Part shown: positions 1 to 9,830 of the stretch, piece after piece | How the letters are laid out: the number at the start of each line of letters is the position of its first letter | How positions within the stretch are numbered: the first letter of the stretch is position 1 | Source: Anthostomella pinea | Taxonomy: Eukaryota; Ascomycota; Sordariomycetes; Xylariales; Xylariaceae | NCBI GenBank assembly: GCA_963556695.1 | Contig: CAUWAG010000006.1 | Span: forward strand, 434,001 to 498,000 | DNA length: 64,000 bases | Direction of reading: 5' to 3' | Program-made: the position numbers and the translations under genes | The notes under the pieces: model-generated | The model's database searches: none | What the model was told of the DNA's origin: nothing | What the model saw: the letters and a program-made list of their open reading frames with translations, nothing else

Positions 1-441
1 GGCTGCAATCACGCCCCGGGAACCTGTGGTAATTTGAAGGAATGAATATGCCTTGGAAGACTAGAAACATATTACTAGTTGGGGCAGCGCTGGAGGTGTG
101 GGGGCGGATCCGACGCGATGTGAGAGTTTCAAGAGATGAAGTATCCTTTGGTCGACGTAGGGAGTCAAGATATGGCCGCAATCTCTTACTTACAGCTTAG
201 AATGACGATACCATAACATAAGACTATTATGGTGCTTACGGGTTTCACAGGGATGCAATCTAGAAATGGATAGCGACACTGGTCGGAACCGTTGGCTCAA
301 ACTGGGTACGTTGAAGCTTCGACAACGAGGCAACAGCCATAGGAGATAACGATATAAACATCGCAGCGGTGTATAGAGCCAAGCACGTATTCGCTATCTA
401 TTCTATATGGTAACATCTCTCCCAAGATAATACAAGCGCGG
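1..441. other. Left-edge non-coding stretch
   Basis: No reading frame with coding character, RNA gene or repeat was recognised here. It lies 3' of the transporter gene that ends at 442, so part of it is probably that gene's 3' untranslated region. Confidence 0.4.
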
Positions 442-2223
442 TCATTTAGGGCCACTCAGTCTCCATGCCCTCATGGGCAGGCTCTGGAGCACGAGGACCT
501 TCTTCCGGATATACAAAGTGAAGGTCAAGACTCCGACGATGACACACAGGACGTTCACGATGTAGTATCCGTCATGGAGAGTCTCACACGTGCCACCACC
601 GTTTACACATCGCTCCCTCTCGGCTTGGACGGTGCAGGAAAATGTGCTAGTCACGAGCGGACCATTCAATGCCTGAAGTGCTGTCCCGCTGAGCTTTTCT
701 GGTGGAGGATGGCAGGTTGCCTGCGTGAAAGAGTCGACGAGGCGCAGAACGAAGTACTTGGGGAACGTGCCTCCGAGGTTAGAAACGCTATCTGCATGTT
801 AGCTGATGATCGATTTCGTCAAAGATCGGTCGATAACTTACGTGGCAAGCAGAGTCATGTAGGTGCCGCCGATCACAGGGTCTGCAACCTGGGCGTGGAA
901 TGCAGAAACTGCCACGAACATGATCGTTTGGGTGAATGTTGAGAACACGTGTTCACCGATGACCAGAAGAAGGTACCAGGGCTGAACGCCATTGGCAGGG
1001 AAGATGGCAACAGTAACCTGCGCGAAGATGGCAGCGATGAGACGCCCCACAAAGCCCCAGCACCAGAGACGCATTGGTGTGTATTCCTGGGACCACTTGC
1101 CGGCGTAATAGCCCAACCCAATCTCAAAGGGAAAGTCGATCAGCACAGTCAGTGCCATGTTCTCCTTGCCAAAGCCCTTCTCTAGCAACTTCAAGTTTGT
1201 GACACCGTCATTGGCTTGAAAGCCAATCTTCGAGATGAGATGGACAATGATGATTGTCTGGATATTCTTGAGTTTCAAGACATCCCACATGATCTTGTAC
1301 ACATCCCAAATTCCGTCCTCGTTTCGGGTCTTTTCCTCCTTCTTCAGTAAGGCTAGACCCATCGTGATGGCAATATAGGCCCAGCCCCAGAAAGTCAAAT
1401 AGCCTCCCAGGCTCATCAATCCTCCCTCGGTTGGAGCAGAGCGGAAATACTTGTTGGCAAAGTCCTCGGAGTTGAAAGCCAAGAAGACGGTGTAAGACAG
1501 GAACTGGCCAGCCGTGAGACCGACAGTCTGAGCCGTCGAGGCGTATGAGACATTCCCAGGGGTAAGTAGGGTCAGGGCCCAGCCGTCGACAGCGATATCT
1601 TGGGTGGCGCACATGAAGACCAAGAAGAACCACCACCAGGTGAAATTCCAGACGGTCACTCCGCCAGGTTTGCCAGTCGTAGCCATCATGTCCTCAATCA
1701 TGGAGCCCAGGTACAGCATTCCAAACCCAGACATCAACTGGATGGGCAGGATCCAGCTCTTTCTCCGTCCAAATTTGGGGCTCCATACGGCATCAACGAT
1801 CGGGCTCCAAAACAGCTTTAGCGAGTATGGAAACGAGGCCAGGCTGAACACGCCGATCTCGCCAAACGACAGATGTTCTTTCAGGAGGAATGGCACAGAT
1901 CCACTCGCCAGGCCCATGGGAACACCCTGAAGGAAGTAGAGCAGCACGAGCAACATGAAGTTGCGCTGGTCCTGTCGCGGAAGCTCGAAGAAGCCATGGT
2001 TGTTGGCAGTCGGTGTCTTGAGTATCTCGTCATCAAGAGAGAATGTTTCGCGGGACATCAGGTTTGAGGTAACCTGGCTCGACTCGGACAGTGGGCCAGC
2101 GTTCTTCCGGCGCAACTCCATGTTATTCATGTTTTCCTCCGTGTCACCATTCACACGGCCGGTCGTCGAGACTGAAAGCTCGTCTCGCGTCGGAGACCTC
2201 GACCGTCGCGTTTTGACACCCAT
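442..2223 (-). CDS. Acetyl-CoA transporter, SLC33A1/AT-1 family (two exons)
   Basis: Multi-pass membrane carrier of the acetyl-coenzyme A transporter family, which in animals moves acetyl-CoA into the ER/Golgi lumen. Exon 1 is 842-2223 and exon 2 is 442-787. The intron 788-841 has donor GTAAGT and acceptor TAG. Splicing restores the conserved run TLLAT-VSNLGGTFPKYF and gives 575 residues. The start is the ATG at 2223 (MGVKTRRSRS) rather than an in-frame ATG 27 codons upstream, because it begins the usual basic Ser/Arg-rich cytosolic tail. About residue 85 onward are family motifs such as YFLQGVPMGLASGSVPFLL and ATQDIAVDGWALTLL, followed by regularly spaced hydrophobic helices. A lysine/arginine patch lies near the C-terminus. 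No break is seen. The family assignment is firm; substrate and compartment are inferred from animal members. Divergent to the CENP-O gene. Confidence 0.93.
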
Positions 2224-2870
2224 TCGTGATAGTGATGGATGAAAGTCTGGGGAGATCGGGACGAGGAATCGCAGCAGTCGCGGGGTTTCGTAGAAGTCGC
2301 ACAAGATTAGTGACGAGTTCTCGACGAAGGTAAAGAGTCGTAGTTCAGAAGTAGAAGTTTGGCTCCCAGGTAAGTTTCCCAGGCGATTAGATCAGTGAAC
2401 GAGATCTGCCGGACAGTAGCTGAGTAGGTAATGGTAGCCTTTACGAGTAATGAATGGCCTAAAGATGGCAATGTGGACCGCACAGGAGAGGATAACAAAT
2501 TAGTGAATGATTAAAGGATGACGTGGTCTCTAACAAAGAGTAGGTAGGCAGAATACAGAAAAGACCCCCTCCCTTATTATACCACTGTTGGCCAAGTGGT
2601 CGTCTTTTCTTGGGGACGCGAACACCAACGAGAACTTCGAGAAGCAGATATGTGTTCACATTCGAGGGAGCTCCAGCTAAAACCGAGGCAGCCTAGCAGA
2701 GGATGCAGGTCCCGAAAATAGAGGTGACTAAGCAGGGATGGACCCCACCACAGCAGACCCCACCTCAAGATCGCGTCGGCGCGTCCCTCGTCGCAATTCA
2801 ACATCGGTCTTGGCTCGAGCAGCGGTATAATGGAAATACTCGGTACAGTGTCTTCTATATCCTCACCACA
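2224..2870. promoter_or_regulatory. Shared divergent promoter region
   Basis: The 647 bp between the two divergent starts at 2223 (minus) and 2871 (plus) contain no convincing gene and must hold both upstream regions. No specific operator or TATA motif is claimed. Confidence 0.4.
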
Positions 2871-3820
2871 ATGGCTGCAAGAGACAGCCCATTCCCGGAT
2901 TTATCGATAGCCGACCAGCTGGACAATGAGATTGCCAACCTGAGAGCTCAAGGTGTGTACCGAGGCACAACTCCGCGACGCGTCGTTGCGAGTCTGCAGC
3001 GCATTCTAACAACCTCCAAGTCGAGTCCCTAAGGAAGGATCTCAAGCTCCAGACGGCAACGTTGATGACATCCGAGTCGACGCGCCAACTCCTGCAAATC
3101 AGTACGAACAAAGGCGCAAGATCAAATCGCGCCGACGATGCCACGAAGCAGAAGCTCCTCGAACGCGCCGAGGAGCACAACGCCCACAAGCAGCAATCTC
3201 TCTACCGCGCATGCGCGTCCATCACCACTTTCAAGGCCCGCGATCCCGACCCGAACGCCGTTGATGGAGGGAGTATTCTTGGCCTGCGCTTCGAAGTCAT
3301 GTCCAAATCGAGGTTCCTAAAGCCATACTACGTCATGCTGAACCGCCCCTATTCGAACTCCCGCCACCTGCGCATACACCGACATACCGTTCCCCAGTGC
3401 ATACCCCTTTCGGGTCTAGCAGCGCGACACCTGCCTGCGCCGTCTATCAAAAACGACGGCGGCACGTCCAAGATGCAAGATCTGTCGCAATTCGTTCGGA
3501 CACTCAGGAGAGAGCTGGTACGCTATCAGAACCGGATCGCGGTCATTGGGGACCTCAGAAAAGCAGCTGGTTTGGAGGCGAAGAACGACACGGACAGAGA
3601 GTCGGAGCTTGTCAATATTAGCTTGGCGGGTCCCATGGCTAAGCAGATACATATGGAGTGGAGCGACGGCAGAAGTGGCCGCTTGGTCATGGGCGATGAT
3701 GGCGAGATACTGAAGATGGCCGTTCAGGGGCAGAACGGTCAAGATAGGGAGACGGTGAGAAACCTGCTGGGAAGGAGTGTTCGTATCGAAGAGGTGGTCA
3801 AGCAGCTTGAGGGTGTTTGA
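2871..3820 (+). CDS. mcm21: CENP-O/Mcm21 inner-kinetochore protein (two exons)
   Basis: Predicted CENP-O family component of the COMA/CCAN inner kinetochore complex, which links centromeric nucleosomes to the outer kinetochore. Exon 1 is 2871-2952 and exon 2 is 3021-3820. The intron 2953-3020 has donor GTGTGT, a TTCTAAC branch site and acceptor AAG. Joining in phase 1 gives a 293-residue protein. The first ~75 residues form a likely coiled coil (ANLRAQVESLRKDLKLQ), followed by the globular part. CENP-O-type motifs are ILGLRFEVMSKSRFLKPYYV and the run after it ending HRHTVPQCIPLSGLAARHLP. The ATG at 2871 was chosen because upstream in-frame codons look non-conserved. Length and domain order fit fungal Mcm21. 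The family call rests on motif recognition. Confidence 0.82.
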
Positions 3821-4377
3821 GCTTCCGATATGGCGGTGTTCCGCAAGCCTGTCTGCGGACAAGCCCTGAGGTGACGCTTAGTATCTGTTGAGCTTCAGCA
3901 GGATCCTAGTGTCAGTTGTGTGGTTTAGCTCCTATTACACCTTGAGGGTGATACCATGGATCATGTCGGCAAAATAGAGTCATAGGTGCACATTATCACT
4001 ATTCATTCCGACCTCTCCGTCGCTCACACAAACGGTCAGCCAGAGTATGTGATAACCAAATATACGTTTACAGGACTGACATGTAATCAATCAGTATTTT
4101 TGACACAGTTTCAGTTCATCCAACTTTCGGTGGTCTTTCCGGTGTGGCGCACCTGAACAGCCAGTTCGGTTTAGTCACCAAAGCTATTCACTTTCACTAT
4201 TCACTCTACAGATCCGACAGATGTGCGATTAGTCTGGTGCGAGCCTCTCTATATAGACTTGTCATGTCGCCCTCTGCGTTCACCGCTGCAAATCAGCAAA
4301 TCTATCTACCAGCAGACCATGTCAACATACCTACCTTAGATTACCATAATATCTGCGATCCCGAGAAGAAAGTGAAC
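3821..4377. other. Intergenic stretch
   Basis: No gene or structural feature is supported. Part of this sequence probably forms the 3' end of the CENP-O transcript. Confidence 0.35.
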
Positions 4378-5086
4378 ATGCCGTACCATCACCTGAAGAA
4401 CCAACAGCACCTGGAATTCCAGCTGTACCTCGTCATCCTCGAGAACCGGGGCCACACCGAACAGGTCTGTCCTTGTCCCCTCGATCCTGGACGTAGATAT
4501 GGAATACCGCAACGGCCACCACCGCTGACACTGGCATTCTTAGTATTGGACCTTCGCGATTGGCGGCCCCGCAGAAGCCCCCAACGGCCCCATGGCCTTC
4601 CCCCAGCTCATCGATGGGCGCTGGCAGTACGCCGACGCGGACCTCAACGCGCTGACCATCGTCGTCCAGTGCCACATTGCCGACCTCAGCGACGGCGCCA
4701 GCCTGGGAGGCCTGCTCCACGACATGGGTCGAGCCCGGCTGCCTGAGCCGCAGGAGGACAGGCACAGGCACTACAGCTCCCGGGAGAACGTCCTGGGCGT
4801 GCTCCGGCTGTTCGATGAGGGGGAGGGCGAGAAGGAGCGGGACGGGTTGTTTGATTCTGTTGGTACGTTATGTCCCATGTAAAAAGCTTACTGCATTCCG
4901 ACCTTGGCATTTGGAGTTCTGCGGTAGGCAGCGCTGACTCGCTCGTACACAGAGGAGACCATGGAAGCCGCCGCGCATGCTGCAAGGGCTCACAGAACCT
5001 CCCTTGGACAGAGGGTGACTGCAGGATTGTCGGGAAGGTGGGGAGTTGTGAGGTCGATGGGTGCGAGATTCGCCGCAGGGACGTGA
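4378..5086 (+). CDS. Orphan hypothetical gene, probably three exons
   Basis: Not recognised. The best supported part is 4544-4862 (containing MAFPQLIDGRWQYADADLNA), followed by an intron 4863-4952 (donor GTACGT, branch GCGCTGAC, acceptor CACAG) and a last exon 4953-5086 ending in TGA. The frame is kept across this intron. Upstream, a TTAG acceptor at 4543 preceded by CGCTGAC suggests another intron. The first exon may start at the ATG at 4378 (MPYHHLKNQQ) with a GTCTGT donor near 4464, but that junction is weak. The product would be about 180 residues, rich in Ala, Arg and Gly at the C-terminus, without clear membrane segments. It could be a degraded or spurious gene. Transcript reads would settle it. 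Confidence 0.3.
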
Positions 5087-5798
5087 TACGGGCACGGTCC
5101 CGTGAGACGCGATATCGGGCTCGGCGGGTTTTGGGGGCTTTGAATGCTTTGTAGTGCTGTACTTCGAGTGGTGTCTTGGCTTTGAGTTTCTGGGATTTTG
5201 GGAGACTGGTATAGGGGTGATTGGAGAGGATGTCTTCGGTTGTGGCGTTGATTGGAGCATTGATTTCTTTGGAGGGAGGCATAGGTGATGCTGTATTGTG
5301 TTGGTGCTCTTCTCCTTGGGGAACTACACAGGCGTCCGTTCATCTAATTATCGGCAAGCCGGAGGCGATATCATTGACCAACCTGAACATGGAGATTGAT
5401 CAACAGCTTCCCATTGACAGGACTATCCTAGCTTCACAGAGGTGATAATCGAAGGCTCGGTGGTTGAACACCGAGAGTATCCCGTAATCCAGTCAGTTGT
5501 GCCGTATCCAATCAAGCTCCCTAGCCACTTCCTGCGATTCGGGCTCCCAGTCTTAACTGTAACCGAAGTGTCAACGAGTTTTCGGCAGGTGTCCCGAGCC
5601 CGCTGGGCAGAATGTAAATCGCCCCAGATGAGCTTATGAGAGTTACTATACGTTGCCTTAAGAGATAAGACAATAGTCGAACGCAATACGGCCAAGGGCA
5701 CGTAAATTTGGTCAGGGGCACAAAGGCTGTGCTATTGGGGCTTTATCTCTCCTCCATCCTCGAGCACAGCAAAAATACCACACATCCCCAATCTGCTC
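5087..5798. other. Intergenic stretch
   Basis: No supported gene. It separates the orphan gene from the convergent broken oxidoreductase. Confidence 0.35.
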
Positions 5799-6830
5799 TT
5801 AGAACATTGGAGGCTGTCCATATTTCTCAGCCTGCAGCTGTGAGGCAACTGCCACGGCAGCGTTACATCCACTTGAGATAGCGCCCGGAATCACCTTGTA
5901 CGGAGTGATGCAGTCACCAGCAGCAAACACCCCACGAACGCTGGTCTGGTGGGCAGGCGCGTCCGCCTGTATATCACCCATTGATGTGAGGGCGATCCCA
6001 AGCTGGGAGAACCACGGCCCCTTGACGGTGGTCAGAGGGTTGTGCACTAGGAACTTCTCCTCCTTGCTGGACCCGTCAACGAACTCGACGGTAACTGAGT
6101 CGGCATGCGTGTTCTCGACAAGACGCTTGATCTGGCGTGAGTCGACTTGGAAATTGTCGTTGGCGACGGGGTTGAGCTGGGTTGTCAGGTCGTTGTTGCC
6201 GTTGGTGTAAAGTGTGACTTTGTCGCTGAGCTGAGCCGAGCCGCGTTTTCCGCCATGTGAACAACCAATGCGGGAATCAATACGGGAAAGACGGCAAGAA
6301 CACCAGAGGACGTGGCGCCTCGATCTTCATAGCCCTTGCAGAAGAGGCAATGGAAACTAGACACGCGGTATCAGTCTTTCTGCAGAGAAGTCTGAGGATT
6401 CAAGAGGGTGGCCATACATGCGCTTGGTCTAGAGGTGTCCATAGCCCTCGAGTTCGGGGTAGGTGTCCTCCGAACCTACTGCGAGCAGGACCTTACGGAA
6501 GTCCCACTCTTTGCCCGTGGAGTCCCAGAGTAGGAAGTGGGCGTCGCTCTTCTTCTCGACTTTGGTCACCTCGGCATCAGCAAATTCGATGGTGTCATAG
6601 TTAGAGATGATGTCCTGCTTGGCTGAGCTGCGAAACTCGGCGGGCTGACGGTTCTCCCGGCCTGGGACCATGTGCATATGAGTTGCGTTGGCGTTTCGAT
6701 AGCTCTTGGAATCGAAGACGATGGCAGTATGCAACTGACGAGCTAGAGTACTGGCCGCCGTAAAGCCAGCGGCTCCGGCTCCAACGACTGCAACATCGAG
6801 GAAGTCCATGGTAAAGGGCAAAGCAGACAA
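5799..6830 (-). pseudogene. Broken thioredoxin-reductase-fold FAD oxidoreductase (GliT-like)
   Basis: Relic of a two-domain flavin dithiol oxidoreductase, about 320 residues when complete. Visible motifs, in order: the N-terminal dinucleotide-binding loop VVGAGAAGF, the redox pair in FHCLFCKGYED (CxxC), and the C-terminal FAD segment GVFAAGDCITPYK. An intron 6357-6417 (donor GTATGG, acceptor TAG) lies just before the CxxC. Two lesions break the frame. An in-frame TAG at 6429-6431 sits where the family has Trp (TGG to TAG). A tandem duplication of five bases, CTCAG on the coding strand, occurs at 6226-6235. Such enzymes often close disulfides in gliotoxin-type clusters or protect against the product. 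The substrate here is unknown. It neighbours an MFS relic and an FMO relic. Confidence 0.8.
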
Positions 6831-7493
6831 GACCGTTATTCGAAGCTGTGGCCGAGGAGTATACTTTGAAGGGAGTCGCGAAGCAAACTCAAAGTGTTGT
6901 ACACCTTGACCTCGATACTGCTGAGGCTCTGAACAAGGGTGTAATTTGCATCGGCCCAGCTAGGTATTCGCTTTTGGCGATTCCGCGTTCAATTTCAGCG
7001 TGAAACTGTAAAGCTGTCCCGGTACGAGTTCAAGGCGTGGAACTTTTTTGTCCAGGGGTGATCTGGCTAGATGGTCTGCTGAGATCCCTTTTGAATTGAA
7101 GGTAAGCATGGCTTTTGTTGGTATTGACGTACTCACACTGGGTACATGATATGTAGGTGTATTTGTGTGACGCTGGGATTGAGGCACAGCTGCAGGTTGG
7201 AAGTTTGGGTCGTAGATTGCATCCCTTCGTGTCACCACATCCAACGGCCAACATGCATGAGCCATGAAAATGATGCATCAGGTTCGCGCCAACATGGCCA
7301 GCACGAAGCCTGCCAGGGATAGGACTAGTGGTATAACCACAACAAAGCTGCAAACTGGAACTCCGTATTACGAAAGCCCCAGGACAAGGCTCTGCGTATC
7401 TTAGCTCATCGAGGTCGCCTCTCCTTTCTCCCAAACGCTTCATCCGAAGTACGTTGTCTGTCCAATGACGTTTGAGTATCTTCAACACCGCAC
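6831..7493. other. Intergenic or eroded sequence between the oxidoreductase and MFS relics
   Basis: No supported gene. The MFS relic lacks its first two or so helices, so eroded 5' exons of that gene may lie here, but nothing recognisable remains. Confidence 0.3.
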
Positions 7494-9118
7494 TTGTCCG
7501 TCGCGCACTGCATCCCCACTACCATCATATCGCGGCAGAGCAGTGGTGTTGGTGATGTCGCGGAGCCAGGTAGTACTCCTTTGACACTGATCGCGCTCTT
7601 TGAGATCGGCTCCCTGGTCTGTACTACAGCGCCCAACTCGGTGGCTCTGATCGTGGGCCGGGCAATAGCTGGTCTCGGTGCCGCCGGGATCTTCTCGGGC
7701 GGGATACTGATCACGACGAGGTTCATCCCACTATCGCAGAGGGCCGGCTATCTGGGCGTCAGGCCAAGTGTGTTCCGGCTAGCCGCGATCATTGGCCCGT
7801 TCTTGGGCGGTGCCCTCACTGACCGCGCAACGTGGCGATGGTGCTTCGGGATCAACCCTCCCCTAGGAGTTATCACTGCCGTCTTTTGTGCGGTACTCGT
7901 TCGCCTCCCTCCCAAGGAAGCCGAAACAAGGAGCATCGGCTTTCTAGGCAAACTCCATGAACTCGATCTCCCCAGCACGATCAGCATGGTCGGTTGCCTT
8001 ATATGCCTCCTGATAGCGCTCCAGTGGGGAGGATCAGCCTACCCCTGGAATAACGGAAGAGTCATCGCCATATTTGTGGTGTCAGGAGTCCTCGCGGCTG
8101 CGTTCCTTATCACGCAAGCGATATCTATCAGGGGGAATGCGCGCACCATTCCGTTCAGCGTGGCGCGGAACCGTGATATCTGGCTCGCCGGCAGCTACGC
8201 CATGTGCATAACAGGAGGCGTCTATGTCGCCGTACTGTATCTTCCGGTCTGGTTCCAAATCATGCACGGCGATTCCGCATTATCATCTGGGGTCATGCTT
8301 ACGCCGCTCATTGCCGGCTACGTGGTCTGTTCCGTCGTCGCCGGAGGTGTCACCAGTGCCATCGGCTATTATAGCACTGGTATGATCATGGGCACTGCGC
8401 TGGCAATTGCAGGATCTGCGCTTCTGACAACTATTAACCTGCGGTCTTCGACGGCTCGCATCGTGGGCTATCAATTCTCTATGGCTTTGGTGTCGGGTTC
8501 GGCTTTGGCTAGCCAAGCTATGTCGTCCAGACTGTCCTGCCCTCTTCCGACGTGCCGCTCGGCGTCACTCTGATCACCTTGCTCCAGAATCTCAGCGCAT
8601 CGGTGTTCGTCGCCGTGGCGCAGAGCGTATTCCAGAGCGAGTTGCGTTCGCGTTTACAACCCATACTGCCGAATCTCGACGTCTCCTCAATTCTGACCTC
8701 AGGGGCTGGCGACTTCATATCCACCCTACCTCTTAATAGCCAAGCAGAGGCGCTAGAAGCTTACAGCACTTCACTCGTGCTGAAATTCTATATCTCATTG
8801 GCATTAAGCGTGGCGTCCGTTGTGGGTGCACTGAGCATTCGATGGGGGTCCAGTAAGTATCATTCCCCCCTCATCTCCTCCCTTCCTTGGTCGGAACTGC
8901 GACAACCTACATACTCGTCATCTGCAACGACTGACACTGGCATACAGTGCATAGAGGGGTCGAGCAATCCCGGACGGGCATCGAAGGTCAGATGACCGAA
9001 CAGAACCTTACGACAGACAAGGGTGGTGGTAACGCATCAAAAGACGACGGCAAACGAGGCGATGAAGGAGCCGTTGAAACCAAGAAAGTCTGGTCGGGCA
9101 GATCTATAGTTACTTGAC
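7494..9118 (+). pseudogene. Broken MFS multidrug exporter (DHA14/GliA-like)
   Basis: Relic of a 14-helix major facilitator drug exporter. Conserved pieces include IGSLVCTTAPNSVALIVGRA, the helix with AAIIGPFLGGALTDRATWRW, and VLYLPVWFQIMHGDSALSSG. The N-terminal ~100 residues expected for the family are absent. Near 8479 a one-base loss shifts the frame; about 30 nt later an in-frame TAG (near 8511) occupies the position where the family has Gln before PSYVVQTVLP, consistent with CAG to TAG. The downstream frame continues through ITLLQNLSASVFVAVAQ and the last helix. An intron 8853-8947 (GTAAGT..ACAG) joins a hydrophilic Lys/Glu-rich tail ending at 9118. The gene is clearly dead. It lies between the GliT-like relic and the FMO relic, as expected for a former export gene of a metabolite cluster. 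Confidence 0.8.
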
Positions 9119-9830
9119 ATCAGTCACACTCTAGACTTACTTGTCCTGGCTAACTTGTTGCAGACTGATAGGCTAGGTACTCAATATTCTTGGCTTATAA
9201 CTCGCCTTTGTACATATACCCGCCACCCAAGCCTGGAAGTCATTCATGAATCAGTTCTACTCGAGCCGATTGGCGCGCGGCTCGCATTATACGAGGGACT
9301 TGCGCACGAGACGCCAGGGGGTAGAACTGATTTACAGAGCAGGAGATAGAGCGGGTCCGGTTCCCAGAGGTGCACGATCGAAGGCAAGCCAATACCAGAC
9401 TTTTCCACACTCTACTGTAATACAGAAATTCTCGGAGTAATAGAGGTTTTTAAAAGGTGGACCTAATGCATCATTTCTCTGGCTCATGCATGTTGGATGT
9501 TGTACCACGCAAGGGAGGGATATCGTCTGTAGCCCAACTTCCAACTGCAGCTGCCCCATGTCACATGAATGTACATGCATAGGTATTATGTACCCAGTGT
9601 GACTATATCGATACCACGAAGCATGTTACAAGACAACCTCTCCGCTCCTCGGTACCAAAGACCTATGCCTGTTCGAAAGACGCAGTCTCTCAAATATGAA
9701 CCCGATACCAACAGCCTTGAAACCACCGTCGTGATCTCCTTATTTCTCGTACGCCCGTGGTGTCCATGATGTCTGAAGGTTAGTCGTCTACGTTGCGCGG
9801 ATCCGATTCCGAATCTCCATTCTCACCGAT
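9119..9830. other. Intergenic stretch upstream of the FMO relic
   Basis: No gene is supported. The promoter of the monooxygenase would lie here. Confidence 0.35.

Noticed and set aside
2703..3032. Plus-strand 109-codon frame covering the CENP-O first exon
   Set aside because: The part before 2871 lacks conservation, and reading past 2952 translates the intron. The spliced model explains it better.
3416..3862. Minus-strand frame opposite the CENP-O gene
   Set aside because: Shadow of the CENP-O coding sequence; no independent start context or domain.
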